From Fistularia commersonii (Eukaryota > Chordata > Actinopteri > Syngnathiformes > Fistulariidae): DNA of 64,000 bases. The notes below the pieces were generated by a model, which did no database searches, had not been told where the DNA came from, and worked only from the letters and a program-made list of their open reading frames with translations. The stretch is taken from assembly GCA_037954325.1 (NCBI GenBank), contig JBBMNZ010000027.1, positions 5,576,001 through 5,640,000 of the forward strand, given 5' to 3'. Position numbers and translations under genes: made by a program. The first letter of the stretch is position 1. Each line of letters begins with the position of its first letter. Below are positions 38,340 to 50,049 of this stretch, in pieces.

Positions 38340-41262
38340 CTGATGATTATCTGTGTGTCCAAGTTAGTTTTCTCATTCTGACTGTCTCAAGCAGAACTTA
38401 ATAAAGGAGGACAATTGTCCTTTTTGAGTTGTTTTTAATGACGCACACCACAGACAGGGAAGAGAGATTGATCCTTTTCAAGAAACAGCTTCTGAGTTTG
38501 TTATCCACATATTTCCATGCCCAAATAGACAAGTAAAGAAGACTTCTTATGCTTCTGTCAGCATATCAAAAAAAGTAGTGCTCTCTGGCAGGCTTATTTG
38601 ACCATGTTGCATTTCTATTTATATATTTATTTTATGTAAATTAATCCAGAGATTCAAAAAGAAGCTTAATGACCCATCTGTCATCAGGTGCAATCGCACA
38701 AATGCAGATATTTATTAAAGTGGAAAAAGTAATTTCTGTTGCATGTGCCCTGTCAGGTCGCATATCCGTATAATTCATCATACAACGTTTTGGCTGAACC
38801 CAGCTTCTCAAATTTCTTCTTTTAACTCGTTTTGTTGTGGAAAGTGCGGGTCTTGTGTATTTCTTGCTGAGGGTCAGAAGTAGTAGTGACCATTCTACTC
38901 CCTCCTCACAGTGATGTTTTTTTAAACCCAGAGTTAACCACAAACTGATCTGAAGAATGGATGTATCTGGGGACTGCCATCCGTCATTGGGCCTGAAAGG
39001 GTTGTTTTCTCCTGGCCCCCGTCACCTTTGATGAATCCTTTCTAAAGACTCCGCTGGGGAAGGCACAGCCAGCATTTGCCTTGGCTCAGAGGCTCTGCAT
39101 TTTTTTTTTCTCCTTCTCTGAATTTTGGCAAGATGCTCTTAATTGTGCCACAACCTTTTGTACATACAGTACATTATTTTAGCCCGTGTTTGTTTGTAGT
39201 GGGTGGATAACGGAAGGTTTGCCAATTGTTCAGGGAGAAATTAATTTTCAGTAATGTTGACGTCCTCTAAATGTCTTGGTGTTCTTCTGGGACATGGGCT
39301 TGCCTTTGCACTGTTTCCCAGAATAGAGTATGTCAGAGAACATTTCGTTTTCTGCTCTACCATAGTATAAACTCATAAATCTGCATTTAGTTTCAAGGGT
39401 CATTTCAAAGCCTATGAACCCTGTGTGGATGTCATCACACGCTTTCAGATAATATGATTATCATACTATTTCATTTAGATGCAAAACTTGGGCAAATATA
39501 ACAGAAAACAGACAACTCTGTTTCATTTTATACATGTGTTTTTCACATTTGTTTCCAAATCACAGGTCTTCTGTCGCAGGTTTACTCCCACTGTTACACT
39601 GTCACGATTTTATTGGTGAATTTTGGTAACTGCAGTAGATTTCCTACTAATTCAGGGTAAATTTCTTGAACATTTTTATACATTTCTGGTGACCTCTTGC
39701 CGATTTCTTTCATTTAGCTCTCTTGATATTCTATTCCTAATTTTGTTTCCGTTTCATTCGACAAAACTGTTTAAAGTTTGTAGTTTTGCTATTGTCCCGG
39801 TAATTTTTCCTGAGATTTTTACTGATTTATTGCAAATGTGTGAAAGACATGTATTTGCTGGAAAAGTGTGGAATGAAGCATGAGCTTGGGGGCCTGTTAG
39901 TGACTGTGGGGCCCTGAGGAGGTCTGCAGTATTCTAAGAGAGAGCCAGATCCTGCTGGTTGTTGGAAATCATAGCTGCATATGCCTCAAAGCAGAAAATA
40001 AAGATAGAATCACAAACTGAGAACATGAAGAGCCATCATTCCAAGCAGAGGTGAAAAAGGACAATTTTCTAACCTAGTTCAGTTTCACAGGAACAGGGAT
40101 GTTTCTTTGACCTCAGGCTGCTGTTAACAGGTCTGCATCAGCAGCAGGAATGTTACCACTCCTTTCTCTCTGTATCATACGATCCCTTCACTGAATTCTA
40201 AAGAGGAACGCCACAAAAGCTAAAATGCATTAAAAATGTGGAAATTGTGTCAAAGAGGATTCTGTGAATGCCACCTCAGCCGTTGACTGGCTACTGTCGT
40301 CATTTGAAATGTTATTTTAAGACTTCCCGTTCACTTTCTCCATGCATTTGTCTGTTCCTGTCCTCTGCTGGTTTCTAAGGTCTGCCCCCTCTCCCTCCAA
40401 CTCACTCACCACTTCTTTTTAAGTTGAATTAGGGGTCAGTGATGTCACTGGAATTCTGGAGGAATATTCCAGATGGTAATTGACTAACACTCTTGAGCAC
40501 AGACTGTGCACTACCTTATCTATTTTGCAAAGGATTTTGATGCTATTCAGAAATGATCATATGATTTTTTTTCAAAAAAGAAATCAACCTATAAAATGTA
40601 TGCACTGGTTAGGTGTTCTTTAATTCTCACCATGATGGGTTGTATATGTGGCCTACTGCTATCAGTTGAGTAGTGACCTTGCAATGCCTCTTTTTTGGAA
40701 TAACTTCTGTTTGCTATGGTATTGATGGTAAGACAAAACAATAATGCGTTTATCAGGGATCTAGAGACCCTTCTTCCTGACAGTAAGTTAAGGAGGATGA
40801 ATGGTCTATACCATGCATTAATCTTCCTCTGTCAATTAATCAAACAGACATTCTAATAACTCTGAAACATGACAGGAAAACACACCAACAACTCTGTCAA
40901 ATAGCAACTTTGCATGTGAGAAAATTCTCAAAAGTCCACATCATTATTTCTTACATGTGGTTGAGTTAAAACATATCAAAAGGAGGGGTTTGGAATTGTG
41001 TAAATGATAACTGATAAAAGTGTAAATGATGACTTATAAAAGAAGGTTACCATTAACTACAAACAGCATATCTAAGGTAGAATCGGATTCTAGCACTGTA
41101 TCGCTTGGACAGAGAAGACAGGATCATCTACTTATCTACTTATCACAGAATCATGGCGACAAAAAAGTTAGCCCCTTAAATTATGAGTTGAATTCCAAAC
41201 AGACGTTAACATGGAGGCTAAAAAGTTTGATACAAAGCATTGGAGGAAAAATCCTCTTAAAA

Positions 41263-41611
41263 CAGACCTGGGCATTTTACGGCCCGCGGACCACATCCGC
41301 CCCATTTTACTTTCTTATCTGACATGCCAAACTACTTTCTTTGAAAATGTATATGGTATTTTTTATCAATATTGAATTTGAAAACTCCTTTTCTTCCTTT
41401 TTAAAAATTTTGTATGGAGGATTGCATACAAAATAGTGTCAGTACATTTATGTGATCATTCATGGCTTTAAAATTGAAATAAAATGCCCCAAAAATTAAA
41501 TATTTAGACTGCAATTTTCATTTTGTTCAATTTACATGATACCTTGTTGGCCTGCGCATAAAAATGAAATCGAAAATGTAGCCCGCCACCCAAAATAATT
41601 GCCCACCCCTG
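41263..41611. mobile_element. hAT-type MITE with target-site duplication
   Basis: 349-base element. The left end starts CAGACCTGGGCATTTTACGG and the right end, read in reverse, starts CAGGGGTGGGCAATTA; both then reach a GCCCGC/GGCGGGC block. These are hAT-type terminal inverted repeats. Flanks are TCTTAAAA (41255-41262) and TCTCAAAA (41612-41619), an 8-base duplication with one mismatch, as expected for hAT insertion. There is no transposase, so it is non-autonomous. Confidence 0.75.
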
Positions 41612-42188
41612 TCTCAAAATGTTATGTGGAAGTAACAAATGGTCCACACATTGAAAAGCTAAATTCAATTTGAATGGTATTTCACCTTTTCACTAAGTTA
41701 ATCCAAATAAAGTACCTTACCTCAATGATATGTCAAGACTTCACTTTGTGAACACTAAAGATTTGTGTGGTGTAATCATAAACCTTTCATTATTACACCA
41801 AACAATACAAGGAGAAACGCTCTGTCTAATTTGACAATTATTGTAATTTTAGAAGATACACAGCAGCTGTCTTGAAGTCATTGACATATTCCAAAGAGCT
41901 GCATTCCTCCTGAGTTCCGCATTGACTTGAGCTTGACATTATGTCAAAAACTCCATCTCTTAGGAACTTTCGTACACACTTGTGTGTTTGTACAGCAATC
42001 AAAGAGAGGACAGTCATTGACATAATACATTCCCCAGCCCCAGCATGAGCCAAACCTTAAAATTCAATCCAAACACTCAAACTTCACCTGAGAGGTGTCT
42101 TAAAAAGACACGCACTGGAATATCTTTGATTTTCCTCATTGAAGTGATTTGCAGCTCAAATTTTTCCTCACATAGTTAACTATACAAG

Positions 42189-42252
42189 CAAACACACACA
42201 CACATGCACACATGCAGACACACACACAAACACACACACACACACACACACA
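42189..42252. repeat. (CA)n microsatellite
   Basis: Interrupted CA repeat, about 0.9 kb upstream of the wt1 start codon. Confidence 0.9.
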
Positions 42253-42719
42253 AACTCGATTCCCTCTCCACCACTAATAAATAATTATGTGTTTGTGTGA
42301 TGTGGACATGTTCCAAGACAATACAGTTTGTGTGGCTAAAAATACTTTTACCGAAATGGGAAATTCACAGCAGATAAAAACAGATAAACAGATGAAACTT
42401 TGTTTCTGTCTTTTTAATATCTTGTAGTTCATGTTTTGACTTGACACAATACTTGTTTACTTGTACATTTTCAGGTATCTAGTATATTGCTATTTAAAAT
42501 CAAAACACTCACTATTAGATAGCAGTCAAAGTAACTAACTACAACTCTAATGAGAGTCATCTCTTTTACTTACTATGAGCTCTTTTATGTTTTTGAAACC
42601 ATTTCCATTGCCCTCATTTTTATAGAATGTGAAAAAACATCTTGCTTTTCAATCTCACACACTAACACAAGTATTAAGTATGAGCAATAGCCAAACTTGA
42701 ATAATGTATTTAAAAAAAA

Positions 42720-43137
42720 AAAAGCGAGATTCACTCATGCAACCGTGTTGTTAGTCAGAATCTACTGAGAAGTGTTGTGTGTGGGTCAGAGCAAAGCAAG
42801 AGTCATCTTCTCCACAGCTCTGCTCGCTCCTCCCCCTATCTGATGATTTACCCAGTATTTGAGCCTTCAGGAGACTAAAGAAAGGCAGACATTATAGAGA
42901 TACAGGGACAAGGCAGTTACCCTCACAGACTCCCACCCACTGCAGATAAGAAGGTCATCATACTCTTTACTCTCTTTACTCAAGGTGGGAAATATGGCTT
43001 CTTAATATCTTGCAGCTACTGCTGTTTATTTCTACAAGACTTTTTAATCTCACTACAGTCCCTTCCACTGGAATACCATTATTCTGTTGGACTCTCTGGA
43101 ACTTGCAGCCCCGATGCTGACTGAAGCGTGTGGAACC
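42720..43137 (+). promoter_or_regulatory. wt1 promoter and 5'UTR
   Basis: Immediate upstream region of wt1 exon 1. It includes a moderately GC-rich patch (about 42.77-42.85 kb) in otherwise AT-rich sequence and ends in the 5'UTR. The reading frame of exon 1 stays open upstream of the chosen ATG, through an in-frame ATG at 43114 to at least 43087. No TATA box can be placed with confidence. Confidence 0.4.
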
Positions 43138-45903
43138 ATGTCAGATCTGACTCTCTTACCTCCAGGACCCCCCATGTCCTCCCTTCCCGGAGCTACAAGT
43201 GGCTGCAGCATGTCTGTGGGCAGCAGCCAGTGGAGCACGCTCCTCGATCTCCATCCCGCCTCTCCTTACAATCCTGTGCATTCCCATCACTCTCTCATTA
43301 AGCAAGAACCAGGTTGGGGGACCGCCGACCCAATCGAGGATCCACACTGTGGACTCGGGGCCTTCACAGTGCACTTCTCTGGACAGCTTACCGGCTCAGG
43401 CCCCTGTCGGGTCGGGCCTTTTGGGGAGTCAACTGCAGGCCAGCCCAAGGTATTTCCCAGTGGAACCTACCTCTCTGGTTGCATGGACAGCTCCTCTGCT
43501 CCCAGGAACCAGGGTAAACATCACACACCCCTCTGTCTTCTCTGCTCATCGAATCATCTAATTGCACAGCTTTAAATAGACATTTGTTATTTTTTTTTTG
43601 TTGTTTCTTGATTCTGTTCAAATATAATGTCCATCTCTTGGCCAAAAAGTTTTTTTATGCAAGTGGATGTTTAGGGTCTGCTTGGAGTGTTGTGTCTGGG
43701 GAGGATATTTTGTGCTGTTCCAGGTCATTGTGTCCTGAGTCAGGAATGGATCTGATAGTTTTCTGGTCAGAGAGATCCATTACATCCACTCTGCACATTT
43801 TTATTTTTATTTATTTTATAAAGTGTCTCAACTACCACCATGCAAGCTAGTCACTACAAGCGATAGTATGATAAGGAGTAATTGTTATGGTGTGATTTAA
43901 ATTCAGGATTACCTTTTTTTCCTTCAATATCTGAAAGATAGAGTTTTATTTTTAGACTTGCACAATGTGGCATTTCATTCTGATTTTTCTTGATTATGCA
44001 AAAAAATAGAAAACGTATTTATAGCACTTGAAAAAACACACGCACTTGCTTAAATCAATACGTAAATATACTTGTATAAATGTACATCTCTATATGAGCA
44101 AATTTGTTACTAAGAGCATTGCAAGTTTATAATTATCCGTACGCAATTACACGCCCTTTAAATACTTACAAATATAGCAAGCATTCATACAACTTTATTA
44201 CTTTCGTGCTTATTTCTGAGATTATAACTGTCTGTCTGAGATGATCATGCCAAATTTCTTTTTCCACCTGCCATAAATATTGTGACCACAAAGCCAAAGA
44301 TAGATGGCAGGAGGGAAAGAATATGCTATATGGAAAGAAGATTTAATATTTTGATGAATGTCTCTCGGTAGAAAATCTTGGAGGGAATGGGAGCTACAAA
44401 AAAATTCTCATATCTAACCAATTCGGGGAGACCTTAAGGAAACTTCAGTTTGTATTAATTTCAAGATGAAATGATCATTTTTACTTTCTGACACTTCTAT
44501 TCCTGTTCTCTCTCAGGTTATGGAACAATGGCTTTGGACAGCAACCCTAGTTATGGGCACACTCCCTCTCATCATGCCCCTCAGCTCCCCAGCCTTTCCT
44601 TCAAACACGAGGACACACTTTCGCCTTCAAACAACATAGGTAACAGCCTGCATCTGGATGCCTTTCCCCATATTCATTGAACACACATTTACATATCACA
44701 ACAAAATTGTCGCTGTCTGCTTGCCATCATCGCTCTGTTTCTCCGCTATGGATTTGCCAAACACAGTCATACAGGGGCAAGCACATACACTGTGGTTCTT
44801 TATATGGTTAATGATAACTTGAAGAAATAGCCTTATGTGACTATGCTTGAATGTCAAGCCCTGTCAGGGGGTCAGTGTAAAATACAGACATGAGAAGGAC
44901 CACTGTTCTTGACTAAAAATTATTATTCTTGTTAACCTTTTGCCTTTTGTTAAATATAGTAGACCAACAGTACCCAGCTCCTCCACCTGTGTTTGGGAGC
45001 CACAGTCCTTCAGAATCAAGTGGCAACAACCAACCCCTTTTGCTGAGAAACTATAACAGGTAGGTCTAATTGTCCCTGCATGTATTTGTTGTTGTAACGT
45101 GTAACTATTCTTGTTTCCTATCTCTTTCCAGCACATTTTCAGTGTTCCAGGAACCACTCAATCTGTTATAAATGTCAAACGCTTTGTCTTGACATCACAT
45201 GCTTGCTCACTTGCTGGTAATTTCTGGAAGTGTGAACTCAGCACTGCTCGTGCACTGACAAAGATGTGAATTCTAATTTGTTTTGCAGTTAAGTGCTGCC
45301 CACTGGTGCTGAACACAAACACAAAGTGATGCACTGCTGATGGGTGATCCCACCCAAAGCAAAATGCAAAATAAGCAAAATAAAAATCAGGAATAGTGAG
45401 TTACACGGGTGGAGGTCTTGTCAAGGCTGATAATGTGCTTATTTTGTAGATCTTTTTCCCCAACTTGTTTTCATTTTGCTGAAAACACCTCCCTTGGTCG
45501 ATTTGTATGAAATTCTTTGAATGCCGCTCTGTGATGTTATTGGAGAAAAGGCACATGTGCAACCCAAATACTGGAGGAGCAGATGATAACAAGAGAGAGG
45601 TTTTTTGCTGTGGCATGAACTGGAAACACTCAAACCAAACACGCGCACACACACACACACACACACACATACACAGTGTATGTATGTCAAATAACAGTGA
45701 GTCTTTCCACAGTTTGCCGGAGCTGATTAGCAACCTATCATGATCCGTCCCTCAAGGACTTCTCAAGGAATGCTGTCCAGAATTCCCCCGAAACTCTTTC
45801 CCGCCTTTAATGATACTGAGGACAGAGTGATGTCATGTGTCGGTCCATGGTGTACTAGGCACGGAGGCACTCACCCATGCAGGGAGCACAATCACATCTC
45901 CAA

Positions 45904-45954
<51 letters not shown>

Positions 45955-48366
45955 TGTGTGGTTGTATGCTCCAGTGTGATGTGCCAAGGTAAAGAATGGC
46001 ATGGAGCCCATGGTTTTTAATGAAGCCAGGGAGTGTGGTGGGTGGACAGGATGTGTTAGTAAGCGAACCATTTGGAGATCCAAATGTCTTCATTAGCCAT
46101 ACAAGGGGAGATATGTGACATGGAGAATGCGCAGAAACATAAATATTTCCAGTGTTTTCCTTTTTCAAGAATTTCCTCGCTGAAGTATTTAAGCAAATAA
46201 ATAAAGATAAGACAAAACATATGTCTTCCTGTTTCTCAAAACTGTATTCTATGACCTTGTAATGTACATATTTTGTTGAGAGAGGCTCTGCCGAAATCAT
46301 TCAAAGTAGTGCAAAAGTTCTTGAAAATCATTTTTTGTTTTTCTGTTGTTTTATGTTTTGTGCAGTGATAACCTGTACCAAATGGCATCTCAGCTGGAGT
46401 GCGTAACATGGAACCAAATGAATAACCTTTCATCTTCCATGAAGAGGTAACAGAGATAATATGTTGTATTCTTGAATCTTAGTGTAACAGGAAGGTAGAA
46501 GAGGACAAAGACTATCATACAAGAAACTGGACACACGAGATCTGACCCTTCAACCCAGTTTCAACCAAAACAATGAATCAGAAATGACTGCCTCTCGGAA
46601 AAATGAAAATCAATATTTTTTGATATGCTTTTTTTTAGTTTTACAGTTATTTGTTCTGTTGTTCCTTACAGTGGCCATGCAACCAGCTACGACAGCGATC
46701 CCTCAGGCCTGCCTCCACCCATGCTTCTCAGTGCCCAGTACCACATACACACGCATGGTGTCTTCAGAGGGCTTCAAGTCAGTCAGGTTAAAACACACCT
46801 AATAACAACAAACACACACAATTACATCAAAAACTATGCATAAGTTACTGTCCCAACTGAACCTCTGGATCAACATATTTTCATCTCTTTCTGAAAGGAT
46901 GTCAGAAGGGTCTCAAGTGTTGCTCCTTCAGGGGTGAGGTCGTCAGAGCCCAACGAGAAGCGCCCGTTTGTATGTGCTTATCCTGGCTGCAGCAAGAGAT
47001 ACTTCAAACTATCGCACCTGCAAATGCACGGCCGTAAACACACAGGTGAGCTGCGATTTTCACCCCCTTTTTGCTAATCTGACCCCCAAATGCTTTAGTC
47101 AATAAAACGATGGGGTCCCCCTACAAATTCCAATGTTCAAGGGGTATGAGTGAGTGGTTGAGTGGGCTGATTTGAATGTGTTGCGCTATAAGAAAAGTGC
47201 GGATTAGAAAATATGTGAGTGCAGTTGACCTTCCCTAGATGAACATCATCTGCTAACAATAGACTGTTTACAGGAGCACTAATAAAACACCAACAGTCAT
47301 TTTGGCATATCACTTAGAGTTCCAGATGGCAATGAGTTGGATCATGATGACGCAGTGTTTTATATTTCAGGAGAGAAGCCCTACCAGTGTGATTTTACCG
47401 ACTGCGGACGCAGATTCTCTCGCTCAGACCAGTTGAAGCGTCACCAGCGAAGACACACAGGTTTGCTCATATACAGCTCAAGATTAATTGTCAGTTAGCT
47501 GCTTCAACCAAAACATGGACAGAAAACACTGAAGTGCTCTGATAGTTCAATGTAAAATAGAATAGAATAGTATAGAATAAAATAGAACTTCATTAATTCT
47601 GAAGGAAATTCTTTTGCCAGAAGGCTCTAACATTACATCCACTCACTTGAAACATGATATTGATTTTATTGATTTTATTGCTGTCAGAATATCCTAATTA
47701 CCTAAAATTACTGCAAAAAAAAAAACAAACTATTAAAATATGTTCGACGGTAATCATCAAAACAAAGTCAGAATTTAGCACACTGCTATGTCAGCAAGTC
47801 TGACCAGAACATGAGCAGGACTCTTAATTCATTTAAAATTAAAAGAGAGTTGAAAACAATGAAGTCTAATTAGAAATGGGACACACATTTATCTAAAATG
47901 TTTTTCAAACGGTATTCGTAAAGTACAACAGTCTTTCATCACACTTTTGGTCTTTCTGTCTGCCACTGCCAAAAAACCCTGGTTATCTTTGTGCAGGAGT
48001 CAGACCCTTTGAGTGTGAAACGTGTCAGAGAAAGTTTTCACGGTCAGACCATCTTAAGACTCACACTCGGACTCATACAGGTAAAACAAGTGCGTATACC
48101 TTTATTTTCTTCTGCATTTTCCATCTAGTGAGATAATTTTCCTGATAGCGCTCCTGATGTTGATCCATGTAAAACAAGAGCTAGTTTGCTCTCAAGCAAT
48201 GATGTTTCTGTTTTTCCTTTCTTGTTTGTTCCCCCTTTTTTCAGGTGAGAAGCCCTTTACCTGCCGCTGGTCCAACTGTCAGAAGAAGTTTGCGCGCTCT
48301 GACGAGCTGGTGCGCCACCACAGCATGCACCAAAGGAACCTGACCAAGCTGCAGCCTGCCATCTGA
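43138..48366 (+). CDS. wt1: Wilms tumor protein 1 homologue (zinc-finger transcription factor)
   Basis: Nine coding exons: 43138-43513, 44517-44639, 44960-45059, 46366-46446, 46672-46777, 46898-47045, 47371-47460, 47997-48080 (or 48089) and 48245-48366. Protein 409 aa (-KTS) or 412 aa (+KTS). The N-terminal regulatory region keeps the SUMO-type sites IKQEP and FKHED, and HCGLGAFTVHFSGQ. Four C2H2 fingers run from about residue 286 to 402, starting RPFVCAYPGCSKRYF and ending HHSMHQRNLTKLQPAI. The amniote-only 17-aa exon 5 is absent, as expected in fish. The start was set at 43138 (A at -3, matching MGSDVRDL-type starts); ATG 43114 would add eight residues. WT1 binds GC-rich DNA and RNA and controls kidney, gonad and epicardium development. 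Teleosts have wt1a and wt1b; the sequence alone does not settle which this is. Confidence 0.97.
45645..45669. repeat. (CA)n in wt1 intron 3
   Basis: About 12 CA units after a CGCG start, in the intron before the exon at 46366. Complementary to the GT tract about 235 bases downstream. Confidence 0.95.
45905..45960. repeat. (GT)n in wt1 intron 3
   Basis: About 27 GT units with one GA interruption near the end. Together with the upstream CA tract it forms an inverted pair within one intron. Confidence 0.95.
47553..47645. repeat. Teleost interspersed repeat (ATAGAATAGAA...GAAGGAAATTCTTTTGCCAG)
   Basis: Lies in the wt1 intron between zinc-finger exons 2 and 3. The AATAGAATAGTATAG start and the GAAGGAAATTCTTTTGCC end match a common fish repeat form. 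Confidence 0.55.
48075..48095 (+). promoter_or_regulatory. wt1 KTS alternative splice donor pair
   Basis: Two overlapping donors end the third zinc-finger exon. Splicing after CATACAG (48080, donor GTAAAA) gives the -KTS form. Splicing nine bases later, after ...AAAACAA (48089, donor GTGCGT), inserts Lys-Thr-Ser between fingers 3 and 4. Both donors and the nine bases between them are the same as in mammals. In mammals -KTS acts mainly in transcription and +KTS in RNA-related roles. Confidence 0.95.
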
Positions 48367-49450
48367 GCAGCCAAAGGAGGAGGAAGGTGAAATTATTTTG
48401 TGCCAGCTAGTCAGAGAAAGACACTTGGAGCCTGGTCAGCAGTTAGTGTGCATTGCCAGACCTGCAGAGGGAGCAAGCACAGCTGATGCCTCTATCAACT
48501 ACATGACATCAGAAGAAAATGGAGTCCAGGATGATTCATGAGGTCTTCATGGTGCACTTCAACTGGCACCTGTTTTGGTCATTTTATTAAAAATGTTAGC
48601 ACTACAGTAACTCTGAGCCAAGGAGAAGAGGGAATGCAAGATTAGGAAATTCTGACACTTTTTTTTTTTTAAATCATTATACACTTGCACTGCCGTTTCC
48701 TTTTACTTGTCACTATGAAAATGTGCTGGACCCTGTAAACTGGATGTAGAAAATTAACAGTCTGTAACACCTAGTCCCTTGGTCTGAACACACAGTTTGC
48801 TTTGGAGAAACCGAACACTTTGTAAAGTGCACATGAAACACACCCTAAAATGCTGTATATACAATGTCTATAAGCTGATTTTTTCACTGTACGTCTTGAT
48901 GTTTATAAAATTATGAAGTTCTTGCTAGCCTTGTAAGTCTGTGTGTCAGTGTGTGTGCACACATGTAGCATGCTACATGTGTGTAAGGAGGTGTTGTCAG
49001 GTTGTGAGGCCACCTTTGGGTGCTGATGGCTGGTGGGGGTGACAGACAGTAAAACAGCACTCTTCTGAGACTGACAGGGTGGAGGTCTCACCCTCCTAAA
49101 TCTCAGGCACACATCGCCATAACTAGGAACATCTGGAGTTTAATAAATCTCATTAGAAAAGGCACATACCTCAGTGTCAGCTAGCTGTGCCTCATAGATT
49201 GCCCCCTCCCTCATGCGCTGGGCCCCAACGTGCACGTTGGTCAAAACGGCATTTTACATCCTGGATCCACATGATGGCAGTATCAGCCTTTACACTCTGT
49301 TGCTGCACCGAGCCTCCATTTCCACATGTTAATGTGTGACTGCAGCCAAAAGACATCTTCTAATTTTATAACTCAGTCAGATGATTTGTGTGGAATTCAC
49401 CGTTGCCCTCAGTGCTGCACACTGGCCACAATAAATATGTTAATTTGGAT
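48367..49450 (+). other. wt1 3'UTR with candidate poly(A) signals
   Basis: Follows the wt1 TGA. AATAAA hexamers occur at 49142-49147 and 49430-49435, giving a 3'UTR of about 0.8 or 1.1 kb. No other gene is visible in it. Confidence 0.55.
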
Positions 49451-49803
49451 GTAAGTGATAAAAAAAGAAAAGTCTCAGAGGCTCATCTAATATACATAAT
49501 ATAGATGGACTTGTATGACAGCACACATGCAAGTGGATGAGAGATCAGATGATTCAGCTACAGCAGGTATGTTAATAAAATATGACTTGATGTGGGCTCA
49601 GTGAGATGCTGCATGACTCTTGTGGGCTAGTGATGTCATACCTGGAAAAGTAACGCAAACACGCACATACACGCTATGGTATATTAAGCTCCTGGCTACA
49701 TGTTCACAAATTGAAACCACATATCCTGAAGGAGTTCAGTCAAACTCAGCAGAATAACAAGCAGGGTAGGTGGATCTCTTGTTTTTTTTTCCACGGACCC
49801 TTT

Positions 49804-50043
49804 CTAAACAAACATGAAGATTAAAATGATGTTCTCCTGTTTCAGGGTCATAGATTGTTCATTTGAAGAGGTGATCCGGGTTGTTTTTACATTCCACATA
49901 ATGGTTCCGAGGTAGTATCTCTGATCTGTTTTTTTCTGCTTCTTAATCCAGTGCTCTTTGATTAAGAAGTGCTTCTCTTTGTTCTCTCTCCGCAGGGGCG
50001 CCAGGAAGTGGAGGAAGATCAGAAGGACAGCGAAGTTGAACAT
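49804..50043 (-). CDS. Possible small secreted-type protein (79 codons), unrecognised
   Basis: An uninterrupted ATG-initiated frame on the minus strand, about 1.4 kb beyond the wt1 stop. The ATG has A at -3. The N-terminus MFNFAVLLIFLHFLAPL is a textbook signal-peptide shape (short, hydrophobic core, then RREN). It is followed by a basic, aromatic stretch with KHFLIKEHWIKKQKK and QRYYLGTIMW. No cysteines or known family signature were seen. The opposite strand is also open over much of the region, which weakens the case. It could be a single-exon peptide gene, the first exon of a longer gene, or chance. Confidence 0.25.
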   Translation of the reverse strand: MFNFAVLLIFLHFLAPLRRENKEKHFLIKEHWIKKQKKTDQRYYLGTIMWNVKTTRITSSNEQSMTLKQENIILIFMFV

Positions 50044-50049
50044 TTTACT

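Noticed and set aside
43087..43137. Extended wt1 start at TTG 43087
   Set aside because: Not an ATG. The ATG at 43138 has a better context and fits the usual WT1 N-terminus. Kept only as a finding about possible alternative starts.
43156..43645. Minus-strand frames opposite wt1 exon 1
   Set aside because: Antisense shadows of a GC-rich coding exon. A WT1-AS-like transcript is possible but leaves no coding evidence here.
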